A stretch of 64,000 nucleotides of DNA, taken from NCBI GenBank assembly GCA_025558075.1, contig JAHLKF010000001.1, positions 1,178,001 to 1,242,000 on the forward strand, given 5' to 3'. The notes under the pieces were generated by a model. The model did not search any database. It was not told where the DNA came from and saw only the letters and a list, made by a program, of their open reading frames with translations. Source of the DNA: Gaertneriomyces semiglobifer. Taxonomy: Eukaryota > Chytridiomycota > Chytridiomycetes > Spizellomycetales > Spizellomycetaceae. Position numbers and translations under genes: made by a program. Of the stretch, positions 34,259 through 46,054 are shown piece after piece (position 1 is the first letter of the stretch; each line of letters starts with the position of its first letter).

Positions 34259-36388
34259 ATGAATGACAAAACGCCTCATGCATGGGAGCTCGCAAAGGCT
34301 GACGGTAAGCGCCCCAATGTTGGTACGACTCCTAAACATGCCTGGGAAAATACCTCGAAGAGTTCCGATAAGTTCGCGCCCTCAAGACATGCATGGGAAA
34401 CTGCGTCCAGCAGCTCGGAGAAGAGGTCCGGTACCAGTAACCGATTTGCCTCAGCTAGCGGAAGGCCCCGTGGAGTTAAAATGCCCACAGCTATGGAGGC
34501 AGATGATGATGAGGAAGCGGTTTTTGATGTGAAAAGATACGCCGCCATGCAAGGATACATCCATACCCAGGATGTGGACTTTGACGTCGTCAGTGACCAC
34601 GCCCCGCGTCCGATGCCACCAATTCTTACTCCGTCTGACAATCCATCTCTATCGGTGAGTACTGGCCGCACCGTCTTCCGTCGTATGGTCAGAAATCTCA
34701 TAGTCTGTGGTAGTACGCCGACCGGATGGAAGCCGCAAGGTTGCAAGCCGAACAAGCGAGGTACCCACGAACTAGCCGCGATGCATTCCTGGCCCCTGCT
34801 TCTCGGGTATCCTCAGAACAGCAAGCTGGTCAAGCTGAGGGTCCTCGGGGAAGCCAGGCAGCTCCCACCTCCTTCGCAGCGACCCATCCGCAATCCATGG
34901 CGGTAGATGATATCCACGCGTTCGTACGCCCAGAACCAATGTCGGAGGCTGCTGGTATGGGGAATACGAGCGTTCGGATGAATAAAACCTTCGCCGAGAG
35001 TCCTGCTGTAGCCGTGACTGCCATGAATAGGCCTCTGCCGCAAGTGAAGCATACACCAGCGTGGTCCGCTGCAGCCGCCGAACCTGTGGAGTTTACGGAG
35101 GTCAGGCGCCAAGTGCCTTCATTCCAGTACCAAAGCCCCGCTGTCATGGGCGTTTGTTGGAAACTTTTAGGACAATGCTTCGAATTCAGCCGGGGTATGT
35201 ATCTCGCCATACTCTACGCAACTGCCACGTTTCCTTGCCAGATTCTAAGTCCAATTTTATAGCCTCGTTCAATCATGAGTTCTGGCCCAAAACCCCACAA
35301 ATGTCTTCAGCTGCGATGGACCTGTGGACAGAACTGTTAACGGCTATCCCTGACGGTCTGCCTGAGAACCTCCGTGACCAAGTGACTAAGCTGCGTGATG
35401 CCATGCACGGCCACGCAGGAGGTCCGTATATTCCTCCACGGCCCGAGCTGATACAAAGTGTTGGCGAACTGGACACTGCGTGTCGTATGGAGCGGTATAA
35501 ACATCTGGAAGTATGGGCGAGCACCCAGTCCGCTCCGACGAACGCCCTTTCTCAGCTCGAACATAGTTGATAGTGGGCAGTGCAGGGTGAGCAATATAGG
35601 CGGGAAGCATCTGAAGATCAACATGAAGGACATCGGTCGCCCTTGAGTATTCTGAGTTTTCTTGGTTGCAGTCGCTTCATAAGTAGTCCACCATACCCAA
35701 AACATCAGTTCGAAGGTCGCGTTTCTCAGACAGGTTTTACTTCAGATCCCAACATAAAAATGGCAACGGTGGAAAGATCTTATCACGGAATAGCGCAATT
35801 GTGTTTCCCTCCAACCGACTCTGAACCTTGGTTTCAAGGTCACCTAATCATTCAATCTGCAAAGTCCGTCTCGCCCCTCTCCATTGTGGGGACTCTGGCC
35901 CCACCTACTTCACATCCTGCACCTCATCCATGTTGTGCACCCACACGGTTCTGGCTTGTGCGGATTAAGGACTGGGGCCTTGACGAGGAGGCTACTTGTG
36001 TGGTGCAGCAACGTGGACCCGAGGAGAGCGACGCTGTAGAATTAAGCACGCACTTCATTGGCTGTGAGCAGGATGGCCCTTCGGCTTCAAACGAGCAGCG
36101 GGCGCAAACTCGGTGTTCAGATGACGGATCCTCATTAGAGTTTGTCACGACACTGGTGAAGGTGGAGAAAGACGCTGAAGATCACATGCAACGGTGAGTT
36201 TGTGTAAAAGTGGACGGGTGTAGGACACCGCTTGCCACCATCCGAAGTCTGATTCACCCGACGGCGCCTGTCGTAGATATTTTCCGCAACTACCGCCATC
36301 AGCGGAGGCGGTAGTATGCATGGGTCGCATGGATCTGTGTAAGCTGCCATTCACGAGGGTCAATTCCCCCCAACCTGACGATATTTGA
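34259..36388 (+). CDS. unrecognised protein with three N-terminal HAWE motifs
   Basis: Five exons predicted: 34259-34654, 34714-35194, 35263-35510, 35586-36193 and 36277-36388; the phases agree and give 614 residues. Near the N-terminus the tetrapeptide HAWE occurs three times (residues 7, 27 and 44), each preceded by P or a basic residue and followed by Thr/Ser/Lys-rich spacers. The middle is disordered. A short folded-looking part reads SSAAMDLWTELLTAIPDGLP. The C-terminal part has YHGIAQLCFPPTDSEPWFQG and RFWLVRIKDWGLDEE, and the last exon ends LCKLPFTRVNSPQPDDI. I know no family with this plan. The join between exons 3 and 4 is the weakest, so this may be two genes. Confidence 0.55.
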
Positions 36389-36521
36389 GTGGCCTGATAA
36401 GCCCCAAGCTCTACGGAACGCCTCTGAAAGGTCCTACATTATATGTGCACGGTCTCGTCCTGATGGTTTCACGTTTGCATGAAGCAGCTTATTATTCAAT
36501 TAATATACCGATGCTGCCTCT

Positions 36522-39500
36522 CTACGGACCTTTTTGATTTGCCTGCCACCACTCGGCAACACCGTCGTAACGCTTGAGGATGGCATTTTGAAGCCATTGG
36601 TTCGGCTCTCCCAAACGGCACATGACATCAAATGCGAGCCCATTTCTGCCATCTCTTAACAACATGCTTACTAAGGTGCCGTATGTCTTGATACCTGGTT
36701 TTGGAGTCTGCCGTTCGTGTAAAGAAACGACCTGGTATGCCTCCTCTACATGACCACACCGAGCCAGGCACTCAACGTAACTTGCCAAGTGGTTGTCATT
36801 CAGCTGACAGCATAAGGCTGGAAGCTGGGACCAAAGGTCGCGTGCGTCTTCGAGCATACGACCAAATCCACATGCGTCCAACGTCACAGCTATTAGCGGC
36901 AGAAGGTCTGGCGAAGAGGATACCTCGTTAAGGGTGTATTTGGGTATATTCCAGGCTTTGACGGCGGCAACGCCCGTATTTTTCGTAACCGCTTTCCAGA
37001 TATCGACTGCCTCGGATGCCCGGCCGGCTTTGGACAACCCTGCACTGACACAAGACCAGGTGGATAGACTTGGCCGTATGCCCCTGTCAATCATCATGTT
37101 CACAATGCGATGCATGCCGTCGACATCCGCCAAGCGTGATTTCGTCGCTAGGATAATATTATACACTGCCGCGTCCATGTGACACCGGGGCACCGCACGT
37201 TCGAAAATGAGCCATGCGAGATCGGAATGTCCGGCTGCCGTCGCCGCAGCGATCGCGACTGATATTCCTACCGCGTCCATGGGGCACTTCGACTCATCAG
37301 CGCGTGCCCACCATTCGCCCACTCCCATGGCATCCCCAACCCGCGCGTGCGCTTCAATGAGAGTTGTGAAAGTTTTGACATCCGGGGTAATACCGTTCCG
37401 GCGAACATCTTGAAACAGCGCCAGAGCGCCTCCAACATCACCTGCGCGGGCGTACCCTTTCAATAATTTATTCACAGTGCCAATATCGCCTCTTGAAGTT
37501 ACCACGTCCACGGCTAGCTCGCAATATTTGGCATATGCTTTGTTCATTTCCTCGGGAACACCAGCGGACGCATAGCTTTGCCAAAGAGTGTTATACGTAG
37601 AAGCATCCGGTTCAAACCCGTGCGAGCGCATCCTTTCTAGAAGAGCTCCGACCTTCATAACGTCGCCATCACGAGCGCACGCCGACAAAACGGCATTGTA
37701 AGAATGGAGATTGGGTGCTACTCCGGCTTCCACCATATCTTCAAAAGTGGACATGGCGCCTTCCACATCGGTCTGTATCGCATGTGCTGTAATTAGTACA
37801 GTAAAACTGTAGGAGTCCGGCACAAGGCTGGCGCCGCGCATAGTGGCGTAGATAGACTTGGCTTCACTGATGTCTCCTGTACGTGCAGCAAGCGACATGA
37901 GTGTGGTGTATGATTGTACATTATGCTGCACTCCCAACTGCCGGCGCTGCTCATCTAGCGCTTTGACGGTTTTGGAATCCCGGCGCTTAGCATGGTACGA
38001 CATCAGCATATTGAAGATCGCAATAGACGGTCTGATACCCGTTGCGATCATTTGCGTCAGTACGTGATGTGCTTCTACACATTGCTCGGCCTTCAACAGC
38101 ATGGAAATAAACTTTCCCCACGATGCTATGTTGAGCTCTGCAACGTTACGAATTGCAGACCATCCAGCAATCGTTCCCTTCGGCAAGGATCCAGTATTGG
38201 AAGATAGCTTTATACGGGCGAGGAAAGAATGCTCGTCTGGAATTAGGACGCCCTCATTAGCTGCCTCTTCCATAGCTTGCCAGAGTTCCGCAAAGGCGCT
38301 GATGTTGCGCGTCTCCGCCAAGAGGTCAAGACCGAGATTATAAGTGCGAATCTCCGGCGGTGGATCACGCCGTTGTAACATGCCCTTCAAAAGGGACACC
38401 ATGACATCCTGACGCTTCAGTCGTACGAGTAATCTGAGCAAACGGCGTGCGTATGACTGATTTCGCCAGCAACATACAATATTGAGCAATTTCAGCGGGT
38501 CAAGCTTACGGCATTGTTGAGCCGCACCTGGCTCATCATGAACCAACAATGCTTGGAGAATCCACGAATCTAGCTCGACTTTCAAAGATGGCAACATTTG
38601 CCGTTTAAGTGGCGTCGACAGTTGTGCTTCAAAGCGGCCCACCTTTTCGACAAGGCCTCCCTCACGGGCAGACTGTCGCAGCCTCCTGCGCAGTAATTTT
38701 GCGACAGCATCGGACGTACGGAACCCAAATACCGATCCCAGGACAAAATAACGAAGACAGTCATCTACAGGCACATTGGTGTCTTCCAAGATTCTCTCCA
38801 GTAGGCCATCGAACCACGGCAGCTCCCGATCCAAATGCTTGCGGTTCTGCAAATCGAGCAACATGCTGGTAGCATTTTCATCTTTCGTGCACGCGGACAG
38901 CTCAAACAAGTAGCCATGAAGATTAAGTGGGGGCATAAGACCCAACCGTCGGTGAACATCGTACAGCCATTTCGCGTATGAAACGTCTCGGTGGAGTATG
39001 CGAGAATGTAATCGACGGGCGAGGAATGTCTTCACACCGAAATCAACCCCGTGAAAGCAATTGTCCTTGAGCTTTCTCAACAAAGGAATGAAATACTTAG
39101 TCTCTGAATCTCGCTTTCGATAGTGAACAGCGGTGATGAATTTCATGAGCGGAACGCTAGGCATTATCTGTTCATCTGTCATTCGCGCGAACCAAGTTCT
39201 CATCTTTCGCGTTTCCCCTGATGCGCCATATGCCTTGATAATGCTTTGATACATTTGCGGTGTTACTGAAATCCCCAGGGTGCTCATCTGAGTCCAGATC
39301 GACTCGATCTTTGTGGCATCTTGCGAACGCTCACATGCCAAAAACAAAGCCAGGAAGGTCTCTGCACTTGGTTTGAACCCCAAAGAAGAGATTGAATTGA
39401 TTGCCTGTAGGGCGCCATCTAGATCACCTTCTCTGGCATGTGCATTGATCAGGCGATTCAAAGCGCCTCGGGACGGCTGATGGCCATCCAGCAGCATGCG

Positions 39501-40214
39501 CCCCAGTAGTAGCATCGTCACATCTAATTTTCTCAAAGTAGTGCTGTGTATTATCATCTCTTCGTACGTCTCTTTATCCAACTCCACGGACTCTCGCTTT
39601 AGAAAGTCCAATGACCGCTCAACCCCGCTCACCCCGCTGGTCGTGATAGATGGCTTCACAATTGCTGAATACGTCACGTTCGGTAGGTCCATGGCTTTAA
39701 TTTCAGAAATCCACAGGAAAACAGCATCGGGAGCTCCCGACATAGTCTCACATTTACACATGATTTCGAATGAGTCGCGATCCGGCTTCACCCCGGAAAC
39801 CTTCATCTGTACAAACTGAGCGCGAGCCTCCTTAAGACGACCTGCAAGTATGAGTGCTTCCATGTAACAGTTGTATTCTAAGGCAGTATGTGGAAAGCCG
39901 TCTTCTCTTAACCGCCGTAAGATGCGTTCCACTTGATCCAAGCGTGATAGCCCATCTTTGCGGCTGGACCGACGAATGGTTGTTAATTTGATTTTCAGAT
40001 CCTCATGAACGTTTTCTGCGCTGGTTGAGCTCTCTTCGGATCCCTCCAAGTAATTACAAACATTAGAGGCCGATGTCACTTGGGGCGTCGGGGCTGCACA
40101 TGCTGATGAGCTCCGCCGCCACTGCCTTCGCGCATGTTTCAACTCGACCAGGTTAACTCGGAGTAAAGGCTCGCCAAACAGTCGGTGGGAGCTTCGGGTG
40201 AGATATCGCAGCAA
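36522..40214 (-). CDS. large pentatricopeptide repeat (PPR) protein, mitochondrial
   Basis: One open frame of about 1230 codons filled with PPR-type 35-residue helical repeats, for example VPDSYSFTVLITAHAIQTDV, FEDMVEAGVAPNLHSYNAVL and ALFQDVRRNGITPDVKTFTT. Such proteins bind organellar RNA. The front end, LLRYLTRSSHRLFGEPLLRV followed by an Arg/His-rich stretch, resembles a mitochondrial presequence. No ATG lies at the front of the open frame; a TTTGTAG acceptor at about 40225 suggests a short upstream exon carries the start, which I could not fix. It is the largest intronless stretch in an intron-rich window. RNA target and exact ortholog are unknown. Confidence 0.88.
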   Translation of the reverse strand: MLRYLTRSSHRLFGEPLLRVNLVELKHARRQWRRSSSACAAPTPQVTSASNVCNYLEGSEESSTSAENVHEDLKIKLTTIRRSSRKDGLSRLDQVERILRRLREDGFPHTALEYNCYMEALILAGRLKEARAQFVQMKVSGVKPDRDSFEIMCKCETMSGAPDAVFLWISEIKAMDLPNVTYSAIVKPSITTSGVSGVERSLDFLKRESVELDKETYEEMIIHSTTLRKLDVTMLLLGRMLLDGHQPSRGALNRLINAHAREGDLDGALQAINSISSLGFKPSAETFLALFLACERSQDATKIESIWTQMSTLGISVTPQMYQSIIKAYGASGETRKMRTWFARMTDEQIMPSVPLMKFITAVHYRKRDSETKYFIPLLRKLKDNCFHGVDFGVKTFLARRLHSRILHRDVSYAKWLYDVHRRLGLMPPLNLHGYLFELSACTKDENATSMLLDLQNRKHLDRELPWFDGLLERILEDTNVPVDDCLRYFVLGSVFGFRTSDAVAKLLRRRLRQSAREGGLVEKVGRFEAQLSTPLKRQMLPSLKVELDSWILQALLVHDEPGAAQQCRKLDPLKLLNIVCCWRNQSYARRLLRLLVRLKRQDVMVSLLKGMLQRRDPPPEIRTYNLGLDLLAETRNISAFAELWQAMEEAANEGVLIPDEHSFLARIKLSSNTGSLPKGTIAGWSAIRNVAELNIASWGKFISMLLKAEQCVEAHHVLTQMIATGIRPSIAIFNMLMSYHAKRRDSKTVKALDEQRRQLGVQHNVQSYTTLMSLAARTGDISEAKSIYATMRGASLVPDSYSFTVLITAHAIQTDVEGAMSTFEDMVEAGVAPNLHSYNAVLSACARDGDVMKVGALLERMRSHGFEPDASTYNTLWQSYASAGVPEEMNKAYAKYCELAVDVVTSRGDIGTVNKLLKGYARAGDVGGALALFQDVRRNGITPDVKTFTTLIEAHARVGDAMGVGEWWARADESKCPMDAVGISVAIAAATAAGHSDLAWLIFERAVPRCHMDAAVYNIILATKSRLADVDGMHRIVNMMIDRGIRPSLSTWSCVSAGLSKAGRASEAVDIWKAVTKNTGVAAVKAWNIPKYTLNEVSSSPDLLPLIAVTLDACGFGRMLEDARDLWSQLPALCCQLNDNHLASYVECLARCGHVEEAYQVVSLHERQTPKPGIKTYGTLVSMLLRDGRNGLAFDVMCRLGEPNQWLQNAILKRYDGVAEWWQANQKGP

Positions 40215-41008
40215 AATCTCGGATGCGTGCCTACAAAGAATCAGTCAAAACCATTTCAGCGACATGCCTTAAATACTCAAAACCCACATGTTTCATCACC
40301 GAGACAGGCATGTACCGCTATAAAGCGGCCGGGTGGGCTGTGCGATTGGAGAGAACGGAGGAATTGGCTTCAGATGTTGTGCATGTCTTCGGTGTGTAGT
40401 CCTGGTCTTGCCAAGGGGAAAAAAGTTCGAAATCGAACTCGCGACTCAACACAAATGTCACAGACTCCCAGCAGCGGCGAAGGTACGATTGATGCCTTTA
40501 TGGAGGATCGTGCACTGTTGCGATGGAATGGACTTGTTACTGAACATGGAACATTGCCCCACAGCGGTGCGGTGCGTTCAAGGATGAAGAACCGGCTGTC
40601 GCGGGCCTCAAAGAGAGACATGACGGGCATACGTTGGTCGTAGAATTGAGGCATCGTTTCTTACCGTTGCACGGAAGAGATGTGGTCACCTTCGTCGGGA
40701 TGAGTTAGAGATTCAGAGCTGTACTGGTTGTATGGAAGACATGTTCACGGGATGACCAGTTGTCAAACTGGCATCGTAATCCACGGCATTAAGAGTTACC
40801 AATGACTGCTTGAAATAACTCGACATACGTCGCTGGAGCCAACATGAGTTCCAAGTGCCCGTGCGGAACATCAAAGCCAACAGACGGTTGAATGATACCT
40901 CCAAGCGAACAACTGCAAACTTCACACCAGAAGAGGCAACGAACTTAACATGCTTCAATTTTCACAGTCATCTGTATTGGCAATTGCCAAACCCTCCATG
41001 TGGTACGG
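40215..41008. other. intergenic region holding PPR gene 5' end
   Basis: Lies between two minus-strand genes. It should contain the 5' exon and promoter of the PPR gene and the 3' UTR of the coiled-coil gene. A plus-strand frame at 40374-40643 reads SSGEGTIDAFMEDRALLRW and a minus-strand frame covers the same bases; neither matches a known family. Confidence 0.35.
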
Positions 41009-44000
41009 CTACGTTGTTACTAAGTGGCGGTGATCACCAACGTACATAAATCGGTCATCCACGGGCAGCCATTTAAACAATAGCAAAGAGACCCATGCTG
41101 CAAAAGGAACGCTTCCCATGAAAACAAGCATGATCATCGATAATGATTGCGGAGAATGGCGCGCGCGCCGCCGTGCCTTGAATTGCTGCAACGCTTTTTC
41201 TAGAGTTGAGGTTGAAAACTCCTAACAAATTGCAAATCGAATTAAAGACGACACGCGGCGCGGCGCTGAGCTTGACAGTACAGAGCAGGTGAAACATATC
41301 GTACCTTAGAAGGAGCTTCGGTAGTATATACCGGTGGTACCCGCTGGTATTGTAGGTCAATCAAGGACCGTCTGTACTGATCTGCTTCGTTAACCAACAA
41401 GCCCAGCTTTAGCTCAAGGTCTTGATTTCGTCCAGACATCACATCCAGATCTGCGACAAGCCATTGAAGCATTAGCATGATGACTTTCAACACCACCTAG
41501 CACATGCTTACCATTGCGAATAGCACTCATAGACGTCTCCGTCCCTCTGATATCCCGACGAAGCGAATGAATCCATCGATCTGCCTCAGCATCATAGTGC
41601 TTCCGCACGTTAAGTCTCCGACGCGTTTCCATCACCTGGTCTTGAAGACTGAGAAGTTCTTGCTGTAGTTTGTCCTAGAAGATACAGAGTGGTATTGGCA
41701 GTGCACGAAGCCCATCCGAAACAGTTCAAACTCACGTTCGCCATTTCCAAGGTAGTGAGTGTTTGCGTGAGATCAACAACCTGCATGGCTAAATGAAAAG
41801 TGGGCGTGAGCTTGTAAAAATTACGCTTAGATTTCGGTTATCAACCAAACCCACCATTCCGTTGAGCTTCCTGTGACGTTATATCGCCAACACGATCAGC
41901 TTGTACTGCAACACAAGTACTCTTGCGCTGGCGGTCAAGATGACTATCCGTTTGAACGCCTTGCGTCGTCGTTGACCGGCTAGTCTGCCCAACCTGTACG
42001 CCTGAACGATCGTGAGAGAGGCACGTAGGTCGTTGTATTATCCTAGACTTACCAATCGCGCTAGTCATTATTGACGCCTGGAGATAACACATTAGTGACA
42101 GCTGTAGGCACTTGCCATGGAAAACGGTACCTGGTGCATCCTGCGAGCTTCAGAAGGGTCGCTAAGCATACTGTTGACTCGCGCTGAATCTGTAGTTATG
42201 CAAACGGTTAGAGCCTAAAAGCGGCTTTCACCAATTGCAATGTACTAGGTTTACCATGTTCAGATCCGTACGTAGAGTCTGATGCTTCGAGTTCATTCTT
42301 TAACATCTGGCATGGATAGTGCGTCGCTAATCAGTAACATGAAGCACGCCATTTCCGGCTAACATCCACGCTCCAAGCAATACCTTGGCGGAAACCAACG
42401 AGTCTCTTGAACGATATATGCTAGCAGGACCCATTGCGGTCCTCGCCATCTCGTCCATGGCAGTTTCAAGTTCCTCCACCCGTTCCTTCAGTGCGACATT
42501 TTCGCTTTCGAGCTCACCCGCAGTGTGCCTTGCTTCCTCCACATCCGCCTCTAGCCTCTCCATGTCTTGCTGCAACTGCTCGTTGCTCTCGACGACCTAC
42601 AAACGCAAGTAAGTTGACAAGAAATCGTCATCATAGTCCCGCGGTACCACCTTTTGCAACTCCTCTTGAAGGGCCTCCAACGCTGCGGAGCGGGCCGCAA
42701 GATCCTCTTCCTTTCTACGCAAATCCTCGCTGAGAGCATCCGTCCTAGCTAAGATGTACCGGTTAACCATGGCACTGTGCTGAGTGCATGATACGCCACC
42801 TTAAACGTACAACTTTGCTGCTCCAACATTTGTCGATACTGTCCACTGCTTGCTTTCGACTGGTTTGCCTGTTGCTTAAGCTCTAGCACGGTGGTTTCGA
42901 GCTGTACCATAAGACCACTTAGCATAACAAGGACTGTTAAATCTCAGCCTAGGGGAGGCACTTGCCTGCTCAACTTGTTTCATCAATGAGCTCTCCTTAT
43001 CGCGTAACTCTCCAGTCTCTCTGCGCTTAGATGCGAGTTCCGTTTCGATGTCCGCCAACTGCGTCTGCAACTTCAAAATCAATTCTTCCGATTGCCTTTG
43101 TGTGTGCTCCGATACGTCTAATTGGCGCCTTAATTCATAGCAACGTCGTTTCAATGATGGCAAAGGAGTTGCCTACGCAAATATTATCGGTCAGTGAAGC
43201 GCACATCCTCGCAGAATGCATTTAGCTCGTACGTCGGCATCCTGGTGTGCGGAGTCATAGTGAGGTGTCGTAGGAAGCTGCTGGTCCTCCTCAGTGGCCT
43301 CATGAGCTTGCATAGAAAAGCGGTCCATGGCCCCAGCATCGGCAAACGCATTCCATTGCCCGCTGTATGGAGAACTTTGCTTATCGTTGGACACTAACGA
43401 CGCATCAAATATTGCCGAGTTGCTGCGGCGGCGCGGGCGCGGGCTTTCATCTGTGTGATCTGGGCTGTCGGGATGCAGGCTGCGGTAAAACATTGTCGGT
43501 GATTCTGGGGAATGGTCGATATATCTTGGCGACGCGGACCCGCTGCGCATTCCCGGTCTGTGCACAGGATTGACAGAATTCGGACTATAAAGCGATCTTG
43601 TTCTGGTTGCAGTAGCAGCCAGTCCTGCAGATGCTAGTCTAGGAGTAGCCAACGCGCTAGGGGATGTCGGGAGGGCTTCACGGTCGAATGACGTGGGACT
43701 ACTGGCCGACACTGCTGGTGTTGCTTGGGTCTTCCGTATGAGCTCCAGCAGGTCTGTCAGCCCGAGCCCACCTTCAGGGTCTGTTTCTGTACATCTCAGC
43801 AACACTTCACGAAACCCCGCTCGTTTCAAGGCATCGTTGAAGTGCGGCGACGCTTCCCGTTCGAAAAATTGGTCCAGGTCCGTGTACGGCACGAGTCCTC
43901 CGAACTCGTCAACCAACTCTTCCGCCGCGTGCAACAGTCGCTCCAAGGAACTGTGATCTTCCCACTTCTGGCATAGAAGTAAAAACATTCCGTTATACCG

Positions 44001-44080
44001 TGTCAAAAAGTGCTGCACCAGGTAATGCCACTTACGTTCTCATCGAAACTGCTATGTGGCTGTCGCTCGTGTATCTCCAT
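41009..44080 (-). CDS. tail-anchored coiled-coil protein, LINC/KASH-like candidate
   Basis: Multi-exon gene; first exon 44080-44036, second 43967-43233, last 41221-41009, with several short exons between. N-terminal part: a helical domain of about 90 residues (EDHSSLERLLHAAEELVDEF, then YTDLDQFFEREASPHFNDAL and GLTDLLELIRKT), which could be EF-hand-like or calponin-like in shape but has no clear Ca loop. A Ser/Pro-rich linker follows. Then long coiled coils (SEELILKLQTQLADIETELA; DMERLEADVEEARHTAGELE). The last exon has a basic stretch (ARRRARH), one hydrophobic helix (MLVFMGSVPFAAWVSLLLF) and a tail of about 22 residues ending HLVTT. This plan matches tail-anchored membrane coiled-coil proteins, including KASH proteins; the tail lacks a PPP motif, so identity is inferred. 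Confidence 0.6.
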
Positions 44081-44385
44081 CTCCAACCTCAAAAGATTGA
44101 AAATCCTAGAGCACTTTTACGATGCGGACACTCGTCCCTTACGCACGCTGGATAACTTGACTGTACTGTAGTAGCCTCTCAGATTGTCGTTACGAACCAA
44201 ATGCCGTAAAAAGAAAGTCGGTCAACAACGCGCGCAACTTCTGCCTGGACATTACCCGGAACAAGGCCACGGAAACACGATATCCCACCGCCGGATGTAC
44301 TTAATAGCCGCCCAAACGGCATATATAAAGAGGTCGACAGAATGCCCTTCCCTGCGGGTTCATCAGTAGACTACCTTCAATTTCT

Positions 44386-45952
44386 ATGGCCAACATGACG
44401 AAAGCAGAGGTGGACGTGATACAACAGCCGTACCGGTTGCCGTCGGGATTGGAGCTGCCCAACCGTTTAGTCAAAGCAGCAATGACTGAGGGTCTCGCCA
44501 AAACCGAGCGTAAATTGCCCAATAACATGCCAAATGATGCTCACGACAAAGCCTATCGCCGATGGGGTGACGTAAGTAACAAAGTACTTCAGTCGGCCAT
44601 GAATAGTCTTTGCTAATAGGATGGGATTCAAATATGCAGGCTGGGTGGGGCCTCATTATCACTGGAAATGTGCAAGTGGATTCGACCCATTTAGGAACGG
44701 GTGTTGATGTTGCGGTGCGGAGATCGGATCTCGATGACCCGATGGCGTTGGAACGTTGGGCATCGTTTGCTGCTGCTGCGAAAGGAAGCGACGCAAGACG
44801 ACCTACTCCAGCTATTGTCCAGTTATGTCATACGGGCAGACAAAGTCCTCGAGGTTCTGGTCGTGGCATAATGCAGCCCAATAAGGCGCCAAGTGCTGTT
44901 CCTGTGCAATTTGGCACTGGCGTCATTGATCGTGGTATTTCAAGGTTGATCTTCGGCGACACTCGAGCTATGACTGAGCAGGATCTTGATGCCACTGTGG
45001 ATCAGTTTGTCGCTGGAGCTGAAATGAGCCACCAAGCCGGATTTGATGGAGTTCAGCTTCACGGAGCCCATGGGTATCTACTGGCCCAATTTATGTCGCC
45101 CAAGGTATGATGATAGCATCTCTTACCCTCGTGACTGGTGTTGACGCTTTGCCTCAGACCAACCAGCGAACTGATGCTTACGGATATCACACTCAAGAAA
45201 AGGGCCTGAAACTCTTCTTCCGTATTGTCGATGCCATTCGTGTGACTCTTCCCAAAACTTTTACTGTTGGGGTGAAACTGAATTCGCAGGATTACGTGGA
45301 CGGTGGACTAACTGAAGAGGATGCTCTAGAGCAGATACGGCTCATAATTGAGCACGGCGGTGTCGACTTTATCGAGATCAGCGGTGGCACGTATGAGAAC
45401 CCGGTGATGATGGGAAAAAACACCCGTCAAGGTCCGGAACCCAACAACGACAAGGCACTTCGTAAATCCAAACCACGCGAGGCATTCTTCACCGGGTTCT
45501 CTCGACGTGCATGTGAACGTCACCCTGAATACACCTTCATGCTAACCGGAGGATTTCGTCATCGTGCCGTTATGGCGGCAGCCCTTTCCTCCGGGGCTTG
45601 TCAGCTCATCGGGATTGGACGACCAGCGTGCGTCTTCCCGGACGTCCCGCAACGGGTGCTCAATCCCGATCTGGACTCGGGGCTGTGCATTCCTGAATAC
45701 GATATTCGGGGATCTGAATTATACCAGAAATTGGTTCCAATCAAGATGGTTGGCGCCGGTGTAGGCACCATCTGGCATCAGTGGCAAATTGGTGCTTTAG
45801 CGCTTTCGAGCGCCATGCCCGATCCTCAGAAGAGTGTGCTAGGACTGTTCCTCATGCTCTACGGCGGAGGATTAGCCAAGGTCCTCTTTCAAGTTGGCCT
45901 GTCTCTAGGACTGGCACTCTGGGTCACCTCTCGAATTATGCCAACTTCATAG
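44386..45952 (+). CDS. NADH:flavin oxidoreductase, old yellow enzyme family
   Basis: FMN-dependent ene-reductase-type TIM barrel. Three exons, 44386-44571, 44640-45104 and 45158-45952, 481 residues. Blocks: LPNRLVKAAMTEGLA, GWGLIITGNVQVD, PAIVQLCHTGRQS, FDGVQLHGAHGYLLAQFMSP, the spliced SPKTNQRTDAYG (family SPxxNxRTDxYGG, here with Tyr for the second Gly), VDFIEISGGTYENP and QLIGIGRPACVFPDV. The C-terminus, after the barrel, has a hydrophobic stretch (VLGLFLMLYGGGLAKVLF, then LSLGLALWVT) that is unusual for soluble members and may anchor it in a membrane. The substrate is not predictable. Confidence 0.9.
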
Positions 45953-46054
45953 AAGCGCCTCATGTGAGATAATCTGATAATTTTAGCATTGAAATATATA
46001 TGCATTGCGATTCCCTATGTTAGATATGGGTACTTTGTAAGTATCATAGAGTTC

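Noticed and set aside
36701..39819. Many plus-strand ORFs inside the PPR gene
   Set aside because: All antisense to clear PPR repeats.
40185..40643. Plus-strand ORF of 152 codons overlapping the PPR 5' end
   Set aside because: No ATG at its front, composition unremarkable, overlaps the likely PPR leader; kept only as part of the intergenic note.
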